From: Heracleum sosnowskyi
Lineage: Eukaryota > Streptophyta > Magnoliopsida > Apiales > Apiaceae
DNA length: 64,000 nt
Direction: 5' to 3'
Assembly: GCA_030848705.1 (NCBI GenBank)
Contig: CM061245.1
Span: 67,978,006 to 68,042,005 of the forward strand
This document shows positions 50,168 to 62,184 of this stretch, piece after piece (position 1 is the stretch's first letter; every line of letters begins with the position of its first letter). The notes under the pieces are model-generated. The model did not search any database. It had not been told where the DNA came from and saw only the letters and a list, made by a program, of their open reading frames with translations. Made by a program: the position numbers and the translations under genes.

Positions 50168-50713
50168 TGTTAGGTCGAATACACAATATATAATCAAGTA
50201 TGTATGAGAATAACAATCAAGAACACTTTTTATTAAATCAACAAACTGTAATTATATTAACAGTTTCTCTCTTAGTGATGTTAATGAATCACAAAGAGCT
50301 ACTAGGTTACAAGAATAATATATTCAATGTTCGCGTCCCTTCTAGGGATAACCTATCTGTGTTTATATAGTACACAGCTACTTACAATCCATCTCTAATT
50401 GATATTCCTATAAGTTAGCTATACAATTCATATCAATCAAGGATTGCTTCAGTCTTCTATTCCGTTTCCTTAGCTGTATCAATATATTCTGCTTCTTTCC
50501 ATCTTCAGAATATATTGCTTCTAGAATCTTTATCTTTGCACCGACAGCTAAGTCAACTATCACCACGTCAGACTTTATCAAACTCTGACTGGCTTCAATG
50601 TGAACTCTTCACCCAGTCAGACTTTATCAAACTCTGACCGGCTTCTAGATAAACTCTGATATGTACCTGGTACTTAAACACTGATGAACAAACGTCAGCA
50701 ATTATATCTAACA
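50168..50713 (-). repeat. 5' LTR of copia B
   Basis: 546 bp, nearly identical to 29555-30100. TATATAAAC at plus 50361-50369. Followed by target copy ATTTA at 50714-50718. Confidence 0.95.
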
Positions 50714-50718
50714 ATTTA

Positions 50719-53620
50719 TTTAGTTAATCGTGATTATTCTATCAATTGAAATATGGTTATCTATGTAACAGAGGCTATTGGACGAGACGAGTCAGATTAT
50801 CGAAATATGTTAAACGGAAGAAGTTAGAGAAGGATGAAGTATTGTTTACGATTGATTGAGTTAATTGTGAGGCGATTTAACACCAAGGGAACGTCAACAC
50901 TCGTATGGGACATTACAAGTGTTTTATTCCAACGGAGATATCGGTAAGACTAGTAAGTGTGTCAGAGTTAAGTTACAATCGTTTATGGAATGTGAGAATA
51001 TATCATACTCAGAAGACTAAAGTACCATCTCATGTTTGACTATCGAGGCAGACGCGTGGATTCAAAAATGGTAGGATCAGATTCGTGGTATTCGCAAGAT
51101 CGTTAAATCAAAGAAGGACGGAAATAGAGAATCGTGCTATAAGACAGATTAAGAAGGAAGTCGTGTGATTCAGCTTTACGTAATAGCTAAGGACCGGAGG
51201 CAAGTGTCTATTCCTTTCACATATTATTGAGTGATATTATCTTGAATTATTAATGTACAAGTTGTATACTCTTTATTTAATTTCCAAATGTTGATTCCTT
51301 TGCATTGAATTACAAGTATTTTATTTAATCTCGTAAATTGACGAGTATTCTTTTATACCTTTTGAGTTTAGATTTATATTTCCATGTTGATTGGAAAAAA
51401 TATAATTACTGTATTGAAACGATTTAAAAGATAGTTATGGGCCTTATACTAAGACTTTCTTTCAAAAATCTTGATTTAAAAATATTAGGTTGGAATGTTT
51501 CCAACCCTAGATGAGTGGAAACTTGTGAACCCGATAAGGGTAAAAATGTTATTTTAAATTCTGAAGTTGTGGTACTTGTTCTACAAGTATTCTATTTTTC
51601 CATCTTGCACCTATGCAAGTATTATTATCATTTCTTGTTGATGCGATTATCTGATCCAGTCCCTGATTCGAACTTATATATGTTGTGTATGATTTAGTTT
51701 AATTCCTTCAAATACAAGGCTAATCTATTATAAGTATATATTTCGAAGGACTTAAACTATTTCTTTCAGAAGTCAGTAAACCCTTATTTCCCTATTCATA
51801 AACTTCACTTTGAATTTTCCCTAAACTTGAACTTGACCTTCTTGTTACTTATCAAACTGGTGAATCTTAACTATTTTTCCATAATGAAACAAATTGTACT
51901 GTCAAGGCCATCTGGAGCCTGTTCCTTAAACCCTACTTTATATTGAGAACTTGCAAATTTCTTTTGCTATCGTAATGCTTATTTCATTTCATACGTAACT
52001 TGCTGAGCATGTTATTGTTTATTCTCCATTATCACCCCAATTGTTGCATCGATCTCTTCGATGTCTATTGCAGTGTTACTTTTCATGTACACCTCCCACT
52101 ATTGTGTCGATCTCGTCGATACTAGATTGTATTGTTATTCCTTATTGATCCTTCGTAGTTGAGTTGTTTCCTGGAACGTGAGTTTTCCAGTGATTGTTGT
52201 ATTAAGGTGGTCGATTCTTCCGACACCTGATTGTCGTAACAAGGTTGTCGATTGTACCGACACCTGGCGTATAGGATATAAAATTGGAATGTTTTTAAAT
52301 GGACCAATAATGGTCGGACCAGATTCTTGGTCGGAATGAATTATGGCCAAGATGGCCAAGGATCCTAGTTGTAGGACTTTGATATGTGCATTGTCCGGGG
52401 TTAGTGCGTGACTGATCATCAGCCTAACCTTGTGTTTTTAAAAATAAAATAGAAGTCCAATTCTAATTCAAATATTGAACTCGAATTGTCTAGTAGCCAC
52501 TTCCTTATGGCACTTGATTATTGTCGGAATTATCAGAACATATTCTATTCTTATCAGAAATTATATCTGTTACCATTATTGTTGGTTCGTTGATTAATAA
52601 GAAGGGGTTTCAAGCCTGCGGAACCCACTTACTCGTAGTATAATGGATTTCAAATAGTAAAAATCCACTTCCTCGATTCTATTGGCAGTTGTGAGTTATC
52701 TACCTTGATGAGTTTTATTCATACCGCATATCCAGTCGGTACCATATTGAAGTCGTGAAGTATGTTCTTTCTTCCATGGCCGAGCGCGTTGGCTCATTCT
52801 TACTCTTTTATTATTCTACTCTTCCAGAGTTGTTGGTTTCAGAAGATGTTGTGAATGGAACTGTTATCTTTAAAAATAGTATTTTGGTATAAACTATGGT
52901 CTTGAAGACGTATGAGTTTATATTTATTTCATATTTTCTACACACTATTGTAGATATTTTGGTCCGGGTAACCGTGGCGACCAATATAAATTCCTTCGTG
53001 TTTTAAACTATTCAGTTGCTAGAAGCTGAATGAGAAATTGTGGCAAATTACCAAACTTGATTTAAAAGTTTTAGAGATTACAAATGTTTAAACCAAAGGC
53101 CTGTTTATTTGAAAATCCAAAGTTTATTTTGGAAACTTTTCCTATTATACTTGATAATGCACCTGCTGAGCAATTCTTTCGCTCATACTTGCTTTCTTTA
53201 TAGTTTAGCCTTTCAGTAAGAAGGCATATTGGCCGGAGTTATCCGCGTAGCTGGGCAGAGAAGGAAGAAGATGTTAGTGTAAAGACGTTATGATGCATAG
53301 TATTTAGAACTAGTGTAAGGTTATTGTATAAAGTGAATTTTTATTAAATACTATGTTGTATCAGATTAGATTTGCCTGGTATACTTCTTGTCGAAGTTAT
53401 ACTAGTGTTATAGGATTTATGTAAAGAGAATGGTTCTAAAGAAGAAAATTTTGTGTAATGGAATTTTGGATTCTTATTTCTAGCACTATAACCTTTAAAG
53501 ATTCTTGGTAGAGTTGGGGTCGTAGATGTATATTGTATTGGTTTAATATTGAACAGGTTGTTTTATTTGAGAATGCAGAGTGACGACCAAATCATTTGAC
53601 CCCAGATTTGGGGCGTTACA
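50719..53620 (+). repeat. Gypsy LTR E, piece 4 (3' end of the LTR)
   Basis: Continues E right of copia B and ends CCCCAGATTTGGGGCGTTACA-like at 53620, directly followed by a primer site, so E is a 5' LTR on the plus strand. The end resembles the end of LTR G in reverse orientation (CAGAGTGA, then CCAAATC, then GACCCC). No ORF with a recognisable product. The four E pieces sum to about 4.9 kb. Confidence 0.75.
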
Positions 53621-53623
53621 GGT

Positions 53624-53635
53624 TGGTATCAGAGC
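53624..53635 (+). other. Primer-binding site of gypsy element E (tRNA-iMet)
   Basis: TGGTATCAGAGC three bases after the LTR end, used by both copia and chromovirus elements of plants. Confidence 0.92.
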
Positions 53636-55669
53636 AGGGTTATAGTAAAACTAGAAACGAGAGTGCGTATGAGTGTATATATAGTTATATAAGGAACGTC
53701 AGAGCTCATTTAGAGTTCGTGTTGGACTATTGGATATAGTACCAATGAGTAAGTTAAGATAGGGGTACTCGTTTGAGATAGTTGTGCTGAGCTGGATAGA
53801 ACTTCTTACGGTTGTAGATGTCTACGACGGAAATCTTCAAGGACTATTACGAGTCGACGACAATGTACGATATTGATAACTTTACGACGTGGAAAGGAAG
53901 GGCTTAGAATCGGATAACGAGCTATCGAAGGAGTCGACAGAGAAGGCATATGTGGAGGAGACCTTGGTAATACCTTTCCATCCTAATGAAATATTCGACA
54001 TTCCTTTAAGCGAAACTTGTGTTGGTGAATATATTCCACCTTTTGACCTTGTATTTGATACTTTTGATCAATCATGTTTTCAATTGTGTCAGAGGTTGCT
54101 GTGATATCTATTTCATATTTTGAGGCCTGTTGAAAATGTATTATTTGAATTTCAACTCCTTCATTCTTCAGGAGTGGATACCTCTAGTTGTAATGTAACA
54201 CTATTTGTTGATACTTCTTTTTCTGGTTGTTCTTCTTTTCTGGAATAACACCTTTGGAATCTATTCAATTTCAATCCAAGGTGTGTATCTGAGATTTCTT
54301 ATCGAAAGGCCTTGGTTGTTACTTTGACTTTGAATTTCTTTCATATTTCTCTACTCCAACTGAGACAAACAACCCTATTTATAGGGGACACAAGGACTAT
54401 CTGTCTGTGTGATAGAAGTCTGATGGGACGCCGTCACTTGTGTGTTGTGCAATACAAGAAGGCTAATTACCTTTAGTAATGTCTTAATTAAGACACGCAA
54501 CATTGAGTTCATGTGATCGAATTGATCTCTCAGTGATTCTTTTATTTCCAATCATGTTTGCTCTAGAATATGCAGGCTTAGGAACCACTGTGGGACATTT
54601 GCTATGATACAGAGCCTTTTCACTTCAAATATCATGAATCTTGTTATCTCTAATAATCTTAAAGATATGCCACCAGGTTGGAAGGAATTTACCTTACCAT
54701 AATGAACGAAGAAATTGCAATTGGATTACCACGAGCGAAAGCGGATCATAATGCGATTAGAATACTAGTGACATATAACAGAGCCAGTTGTTCTCTCTCT
54801 ATCGATTAACGTTACGATGTGGAAGAATGGATCAAATTTTATTTGACAGAAACGACAGTATTTGAAGATGAAATAATATTTGAAGAAACAACGACGCGCT
54901 ATGAAGCCTCAGTAACCATTTATGTTAGTTAGGTAATTCAAGAGTTGATGGGAAATTGGGAAAAATGTGCAATTGTGCTGATGTTATCCAAAGTTGTGGA
55001 AAATGGACATAATAGATTTTTGTCTCAATGACAAGAACTTCTAATTTCAATGATAGGCTAAAAATGGAGAATGATTGGATCTTTGAATATTTCAGGATTA
55101 TATGATATGGTTGCAAATCTTTTGCTCACTATAGTTAAAGTAGATCTTACCAGTCAACGTGGATGTATAGAATGAGAATCAAGATGATGTCGATTTGATC
55201 AAGTTATTTGGGGAATGAGATGGTACCCTGGGAAAGGTATCCTGAGTGTTACTGCGAATGTATCTTCTGAATTATTTGGGAAATCAGATGGAGATCAGTT
55301 AAGTTCTTGGAACTAAGTGGAACAATTTTAAAGGTATGGAGCTAAGTCACCGAGTTGTTAATGTGTATTTCTCACTTTATTTATAACAAGGAAAAGAAGA
55401 TGAAGAGGCTTTAACAAGGATTTAAAGATGATGGACAAGGAAATGAGGAGTTGTTTTAAACCAGATATTTATCTTACACTGGTACAGAAAGTATATGATC
55501 GTTGAAAGCAGTTGTTAGATATATTGGAGGTAGATAGAATTGACCAAAGAATATGGATGGCTGACTTTATAAGTAGTAAAGCGAGATTAGAGATGTAAAT
55601 ATCTTCGGTACAAGAATCGGAAATGATGGAGCTTTGAGGTTATAATAACAAGAGATTAACTAGAAGAAA
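53636..55669 (+). mobile_element. Decayed internal region of gypsy element E
   Basis: After the primer site about 2 kb hold no intact gene. A 71-residue open frame at 53889-54104 (MERKGLESDNELSKESTEKA) has no recognised domain. I cannot find a convincing gag. A promoter-like block on the other strand (54370-54450) suggests a foreign fragment. The region ends where LTR G begins at 55670. Confidence 0.5.
54370..54450 (-). promoter_or_regulatory. TATA promoter-like block, inverted copy of 62185-62265
   Basis: In minus direction it reads GGCGTCCCATCAGACTTC, then CACACAGACAGATAG, then CCCCTATAAATAGGG and TTGTTT. The same order appears on plus at 62185-62265 with moderate divergence. The origin is unknown; LTR-type and pararetrovirus-type promoters both have this look. 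Confidence 0.4.
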
Positions 55670-58650
55670 TGTGACGCCCCCAAATCCGGGGTCAGGATTT
55701 GGTGCCACTATCACTCTGAATAAAACATAATTAAACAAACGACCCCTCAGCTAAGGATCGATCACAGGTTATGGTATGAAACAACAATCTAAAATATCAA
55801 AGTTTATTACAACATCTAATTCAGTTTTATTACAAACCATTTGCCACAATCTAACCATTGGTAAGAACTAGCATGACTTCTATCTCCCTGACAACATGGA
55901 ACCTAAAATCTCGAATCAGGCCTTCTCACGGTCTCCTTAGCGGTTACCCGAAGATATCTAACTTTGTTCTTAACTGAAAGGTTAGGGAAAAAAAACAGCA
56001 AGGAATGAGCTACAACGCTCAGCAAGTACTAAACAGTTCCAATATACAGTGCCTTATTAACATGAACAGAAATATATATAACCGGGATAAATGGAATAAT
56101 ATCATTAACGGTATCATTTGCATCAAGGCACAGGGAAATCATGGTACAAAAGACATAATAACTTCCCCTATCGAATTGACCTAGGAATCACTCGATTTTA
56201 ACCGAACGAATCTTTCCCCTATCCGCTTCGGAACCTACACATAATAATACCCTTTATTACTAATCGCTCTCTTGACACTTGTACTATATATAAACTTTAA
56301 ATATTCATACACGTACGCTTGCACAAAAATTCCAGTATCATACAATAAAACCATCTTACACGTTCTTAAATACACATATACTTACATATACTTAAATATA
56401 CATATACTTACATATACTTAATCACATCTACTGATATATACATTAATATACACTGATCATATCCATATTCAAGTGATCACATCACATTTAGATCCAATTA
56501 AGCACATAAGCATAAGTTCTACTCGACATTACTTAGTACATTACATTATCTCATGACTACAAGCAATTAAACAACCAATCAATCAAGTTACTTTGCATCA
56601 ATCCACACATAACCCTTCTGCACACCTTAAATTTAGCAAGGCACATCAAGGCCTCACTTCAAATAGCTCACAAAATCAATGCACACACTTAAGACACTAT
56701 AATGCGCACCTTGGCACCACTTGGAGTGCCTCGGCAGAAAACTCACACTCTACTTAGGGCCTTTATCCCAAACTGACTTCTACAGAAACGTAAGACAAAA
56801 TGCTAACTAATGCAAGTGGTTTGGCACTAAGGCCTCACCTGGGCCTCCCTAGGCCTCTCTTCAAAGTTGACACAAAACTGCCTATTCTGTTTTACATTCT
56901 GCCCTGTTTTTAGTCACTTGTCACACCTATATCTAATCCATTTGTTGCTTTTAATGACATGTTAAGACTTCCTAGACTCTATTATGATGTTATAAACCAA
57001 AGGCACATGAATGCCTTACACAAAACATGATTTTAATCAACGAAAAGTTGACCTATGTCGAATCTGTCCTGTTTTGACCTCTGTTCAGATTTTAGTCAAT
57101 GCACCTAACAAAATGCACGTTTTCTTTCAATTTAAAGACACCAAACTCATGCACATACCAGGGCCTAACTCTACTGTAGTTGGGCCTATGAGGGCCTCAC
57201 AAATGCATGCTCAAAATGCTGGGTTTTAGTGACCTCAAAATCTGTCCTAGGTGATTGACATGACCACTTACCACTTTAACCCTTTTTATAAATTTAAAAA
57301 CTTAACAAGACAAGCAAAACTAAACTTATAACACACTCAAGCTACTGACCATTATCAAGCATGACTACTTTTATCAAATCAAGTCATTAAAAAAGGATTT
57401 TAAGGAAATAGTGACATGCAACTAGAAAACCACTTAAGCACATAGGCACTTGAACTTGTAACTTAAAAATCTCTACATGCATGTTTTATATATCCGAATT
57501 TTATACATAAAAACAACTAGTATGCACTTTAAACTTGTCATGATCAAAGGTTTAAATAAGGGTTCTTAGTAAAACATTACTTTTGTAACATACATGAATC
57601 AAATTGGAGTTAAAAAAAGAAAACAACTAGTTCTTAAACCCTTCTTGAAAACCGAATGAATGCATGAACTTTTAAAACCTTTGGCTCCATAAATCATAGC
57701 CAAAATGTGATATGAGTTAAAGGATGACATGAGAAAGGGAGAGTACACTCCTTCATGATCATACCAAGCTCACATCCTTTATGCCTTATGGTTTAAACCT
57801 TAAATTCATAAGAACTAAAGTTTAAACCTTTGGCTTTACAAAAACATGACATGCACCTATTAACAAACCTTTAAATTGCATAAAATAACTACTACAAGGC
57901 ATGAACTAGCAATGGAGGTGAAGATTATACTTGTAAGAAGCTTGAAGTGAACAAGAAAAATGGAGGGGGTGGGGAGAAGGCTTTCGGCCGAATAGAGGGA
58001 TGAGGAAGAGAGGAGAGAAAAGTTTGGTTGAAAAGAAATGGTGAGTGGAGAGAAAGTGGAGTGGTTTTATGGTTTAGTATGTTTGATTTAGGTAGTGGAA
58101 ATGAGAGATTACTGAACTACCCTTGCCACTAGCTTAGGATAAAATGCATGCAAGGTTTTTGTGGTAATTTTCATGGTCAACTAGCATGAAATGTCATTCT
58201 TAACCCTACCCACTATATAATTGAAATTTGCATGCAAGGGCACTTTGGACATATGCTAACTATTGTTCTAGAATTAGAATTATGATTTTAAAAGAATGAT
58301 TTTTAATAAATAAACTATAATTCCATAAATCATAAAATTTTTATCATAAAATACTTTGGAATTTTAGAAATTTTATAAGAGTACTTTCATAATTAAGACT
58401 AATATATATATATATATATATATAAAGATATTTTCCTTAATTAGATACTTTAATAATAACCCTCTTAAAAATACAATTAAATAATTTCTATACCTCTAAA
58501 ATTCAAAATACGACACATAATCACATAAACAACTAATTCTCATTCCGGCGCGATCGTACGCACACATATATAATCCACTTAAGATTTAAATTAACACATA
58601 AAATATATAAATATTCATATACTATTCTAAATAATTTACCGGTTGTTACA
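55670..58650 (-). repeat. 3' LTR of gypsy element G, 2981 bp
   Basis: In minus direction it begins TGTAACAACCGG at 58650 and ends GGATTTGGGGGCGTCACA at 55670, with AAGGGGGAGAGGA as polypurine tract just upstream (plus 58651-58663). AGAAA at 55665-55669 is a possible target copy. It contains short ACATATACTTA repeats (56340-56420) and an (AT)n run at 58400-58423. Open frames inside are short and unrecognised. Confidence 0.82.
56104..56165 (+). repeat. 62-bp exact direct repeat, copy 1 (in LTR G)
   Basis: Starts ATTAACGGTATCATTTGC and ends ATAATAACTTC-like; identical by eye to 63565-63626, with no similarity on either side. Confidence 0.9.
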
Positions 58651-58674
58651 TCCTCTCCCCCTTATAGGATTCTG

Positions 58675-59760
58675 CCCTCAGAATCTAGGAGAACAAGTGA
58701 GGGTACCGGTTCCACATCTCAGACTCTAGCTCCCACGTTGATTATTCAACTTTGGGATTTCTCCACAACACTTTTACTAGACTCACGGATTTATTTCTAA
58801 GATTCCTCTCTTGTTGATCAAGGATCCGAATAGGTCGCTCTTCATACGACAATCTGCTTGAATCTCTAACGGTTCAATCTCTAGCATATGGTTAGCGTCT
58901 GGATTAAATTTCTTAAGCAATGAAACATGGAACACATTATGCACGTGCTGATACTGCGGCGGCAATGCTAGCTCATACGCAATCTTACCCACACGCTTTA
59001 ATATCTCAAAAGGTCTAACTAATTTTCGGACTCCGCCGTCCTTACTTACCAAGTCCTGTTAGTCTTTTTCATGGTGACACTTAATATGACTGACTCTCTT
59101 ACTCTATAATCTATACCTTCCCTGGTTTAATCCTCATATTACAGTCGTCGATTCCGAGTAGCTATTAATCCTTTCTGGATGAGCTCAATGGTTCTTTGGT
59201 CTGATACATTAACTCTGGTTCCAATCTCGTGCATTTATCAACTTCTTTTCAACCTATTGAAGATCTACATCTTTCTCCGTACAAGGCTTCATAAGCTGGC
59301 ATTTCAATATTCGCGTGATAGCTATTGCGGTAAAAGAATTCCACTAATGACAAACGATCATCTCAATTATCTTCAAAATTCATCGTACAAAATCTAAATT
59401 TGTCTTCGATTGTCTGAATAGTCTATTTACTTTGACCATACGTTTGAGGATGATACATAGTACACATGTTCAACTTGGTTTATGAACATGCCCTAACTTT
59501 CTCCAAAATCTTGAATAAAATTGCGGGTCTTGGTCAAATTCGATTAATACTTGAATCATATGCCTCACTACTATCTATTATAGTCGATAAACCAATTTAT
59601 CTAATGAAAGTTTCTCGTTGATGGGAAAGAAAGGTACCAACTTGGTAAATCTGTCGATCATAACTCAAATGGCATCATGAGATGTTCCTTCTTAAATTCA
59701 GGAATTTCTAATGGTTGTAATAGTCCACTAAATCTCTGATGTTCGGTTTTAACTCTCTAA
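58675..59760 (-). pseudogene. Integrase and chromodomain remnant of G
   Basis: The longest frame, 58783-59052, carries the integrase C-terminal block RPFEILKRVGKIAYELALPP and HNVFHVSLLKKFNPDANHM. Further left, in other frames, VKVLWRNPKVE, a stop and TWELESEM match a chromodomain. To the right (59160-59760) broken pieces fit the integrase zinc end and core (RVKTEHQRFSGLLQPLEIPE; FDQDPQF; then a stretch matching the usual HPQTDGQSE region). Many stops and frame changes. Confidence 0.82.
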
Positions 59761-59769
59761 CAGGTGAAA

Positions 59770-60290
59770 CACTTACTCATACGAAATCATATTTTGAAAT
59801 AACACACTCACACTTTTACAAGATTATGTTTTTGGATGACACACACACACACACAAAGTCACATTTGTGAAAAGAACACGTTTAAAAGAATACGCACACA
59901 CACATTTTTAAATCGTATTTTAAATCATACTCATAAAATCTTATTTTTGAATAACACACTCACACCTTTAGAAAATCATGTTTTTGAACAACTCACACCT
60001 AAATCACATTTTAAAGTACACACACCCCCAAAAACACATTTTGAAAGTACACCTACCTACTCACTCAAAATCCCATCTTTAGATTTCTACCTAAAAGTAT
60101 ACCTTTAAGAAAACTCTTTCTTTATAAAAAATTACTACTTTCTTTAAACAACACCCACACCTCAACACCTTCATGAAAGATTAAACACACACTTTTAAAA
60201 TCGTATTTTGAAAACACACAAAAGTACATTTTAAATTTACACACACAAAATCAACTTAAATCCTCTTTTTCCTAAGATCTTGAAATTGAA
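59770..60290. repeat. AC-rich imperfect repeat stretch inside G
   Basis: Degenerate units of roughly 35-40 bp alternate ACACACTCACAC-type and AATCATGTTTTTGA-type segments. It lies where RT and RNase H of G should be. The plus-strand open frame 59836-60108 (MTHTHTQSHICEKN) follows the repeat and is not a credible gene. Confidence 0.65.
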
Positions 60291-60299
60291 TTGCTAACC

Positions 60300-60890
60300 T
60301 TTACATTTCTACTGGTGCCATTCTATATGGTGCCTTTGAAATTCGTTCTAATCCGGGTGCTAAGTCTACAACAAACTATATTTCCATTTTGGGAGTTAAC
60401 CTGAAAGATCGTCGAGAAATATCTCCGGAAATTTATCAACCACTGGAATCTATTTTCCTTAGGTGTCTCTTTACTAGTGTTAATCACGGATGCTAGATAC
60501 ACTTGACAACCTTGGCGCAATAATCTCCTTCCCTACATGACAAGTTAGAATTTCTTTGTTTGTTTCTAACCTAGGAACACAACATCTACTTTATCTGTGG
60601 CTCGCAATTCCATTTTCCCCATATTCTGTTAACCAATCCACTCTTAGAATTTACATCAAACCTCCCTAACTTGACGGGAATCAAGTCATCCTAAGAAAAT
60701 GGTGATCTACTATATCAATCTCACAGTGAGGAAAAGCTAGCTGAATCGATATACGCTCTTGATTAGATATTCCTATAGTCAAAGCTTTACTTAGTAGTTG
60801 AATCGTACAATGCGGTTCATGATCAAATTTTATAGAGATAAAAGACTTGGTAGCTCCAAAATAAATTACACTTTGGCATTTCCATAATCT
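60300..60890 (-). pseudogene. Protease and start of RT of G
   Basis: In minus direction GATKSFISIKF (protease active-site region, with the Asp-Ser lost), FPHCEIDI, then VDWLTE, typical of chromovirus protease. Further on, pieces resembling the segment just before RT end in APYRMAPVEMK near 60305. Several stops. Confidence 0.72.
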
Positions 60891-61084
60891 ATGTGAAACG
60901 TATCTGTAACTTCATCCTTATTTTTACTACATCGCTCATGGTCATATTAAGGGTTCTTGTCCTTGGTTGCTTATTAAATGGTGGTCCATTCATCCTTAAC
61001 ATATTGCTTACTGGACTTAACGATTGCAATCTCTTAAGAAACGTCACACCTCTCCACAGTTGTTCACGTAACTCTTGCCTTCGG

Positions 61085-61570
61085 TTTATGGCTCTTATTG
61101 GCGTAGTGTCCTTTCTGATTACACTTATAACGTACCATATTGATCTTATTACAAACTCACAGTTGTTTATTTCCACAAGTTCAACATTCTGGTATCGGAG
61201 GTCTCATAGGTCTTTGTTGATCCAAATCTTGTGGACGGTTCCCTTGCCCATCACTTCCAGTTTCTGGTCTTCTAAATCCAATATTCCTATTTGACTAAAA
61301 CTTAGGCCTTATATTGAAATGGTTTTGAAAGTTCCTTACTTATTGGTCTTCTTCCCGTGTCTCCGCCTTCCCTTTTCTAGCTTCTTCTATTTGTAATCAA
61401 TAACTTTACTCCTAATCCATGACCTTACTTCATGTTGGAGTCTCTTAACTCTCTTCTCATCGATATTCACATATTCAAACACAAACCTGGCTAGCTCTAT
61501 AAACTTTGCTTCATACTCCGCCATGCTCAATTTATCCTGCTTCGGTTCTAAAGTTTATGTCCAACATTTG
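61085..61570 (-). pseudogene. gag remnant of G with damaged zinc knuckle
   Basis: In minus direction KQDKLSMAEYEAKFIELARF, YVNIDEKRVKRLQ and WIRSKV (about 61420-61560) match chromovirus Gag. Near 61090-61170 RYKCNQKGHYANKSH is a knuckle whose first and last Cys are replaced, consistent with decay. Confidence 0.78.
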
Positions 61571-62184
61571 GTCTCAAGACGTTCAAAACCTCGCAATGGT
61601 CTAACTACCATATCCAAAGTGAAATATAGAATAAACAGGTGGTCATATATATACTTGCCCGACAAGTAGAATAACAGTCTTCTACAAACAATAACCAATG
61701 CCTCTCCAATATCACTTTATTTCATACTTCATCATCATTAGTATTGGTATATCCTTGTTACCTTCTCCTTATCCGTACCAAACTCTCGGTAACAATAAAC
61801 CTTGTAATTATGTTGTAAGTCTAATGAGCACCTAACTCGACGTTCAGTCCTCTTTTTAAAACAATTTCCCAAACTCGATCAAAACACATTTCCAGTCAAT
61901 GTAAGTACAGCTTAACACTCAGAATACCGTCATCTTCGCCTTTGCGACTTCCAATCTTTGATGCCTCTAAGAGTCGTAAGAGTTTCCGACAAAATGAACC
62001 AATAGATACGAAGGTGTCAACAAATATGGAAATATAACAAGCATGTTTAGTAAGAATTTCTGGTAAAAAGAATTTAACTAAGAGATCAAGATGATCATCG
62101 AACTTTATCAGGTTGCATTTGTCATTTTAATCAACACAGTACAGAAGGTGGCCAACCTTTAGTACTTCCATGACAAACACACAA

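Larger units (their letters stand above)
29555..50713 (-). mobile_element. Copia element B (Sirevirus-like), minus strand, containing nested C
   Basis: 546-bp LTRs at both ends differ at 2 positions by eye, with the perfect target duplication ATTTA (29550-29554 and 50714-50718). Internal order in its own direction: primer site, gag, pol, non-coding spacer, long 3' ORF, polypurine tract. Copia C is inserted in gag with duplication AAGGT. Without C and one target copy it is about 12.0 kb, the same as A1. One frameshift each in gag and pol; the 3' ORF is open. AAACTCTGA (TCAGAGTTT on plus) recurs throughout. Confidence 0.97.

Noticed and set aside
53889..54104. Possible gag start of E or a small gene
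   Set aside because: No gag-like motif, and the opposite strand reads equally well; left as unidentified.
54370..54450. Calling an endogenous pararetrovirus
   Set aside because: Only a promoter-like block is visible; no movement protein, coat or RT motif is found nearby.
59836..60108. His/Thr-rich 90-residue ORF
   Set aside because: A translation of AC-rich repeats.
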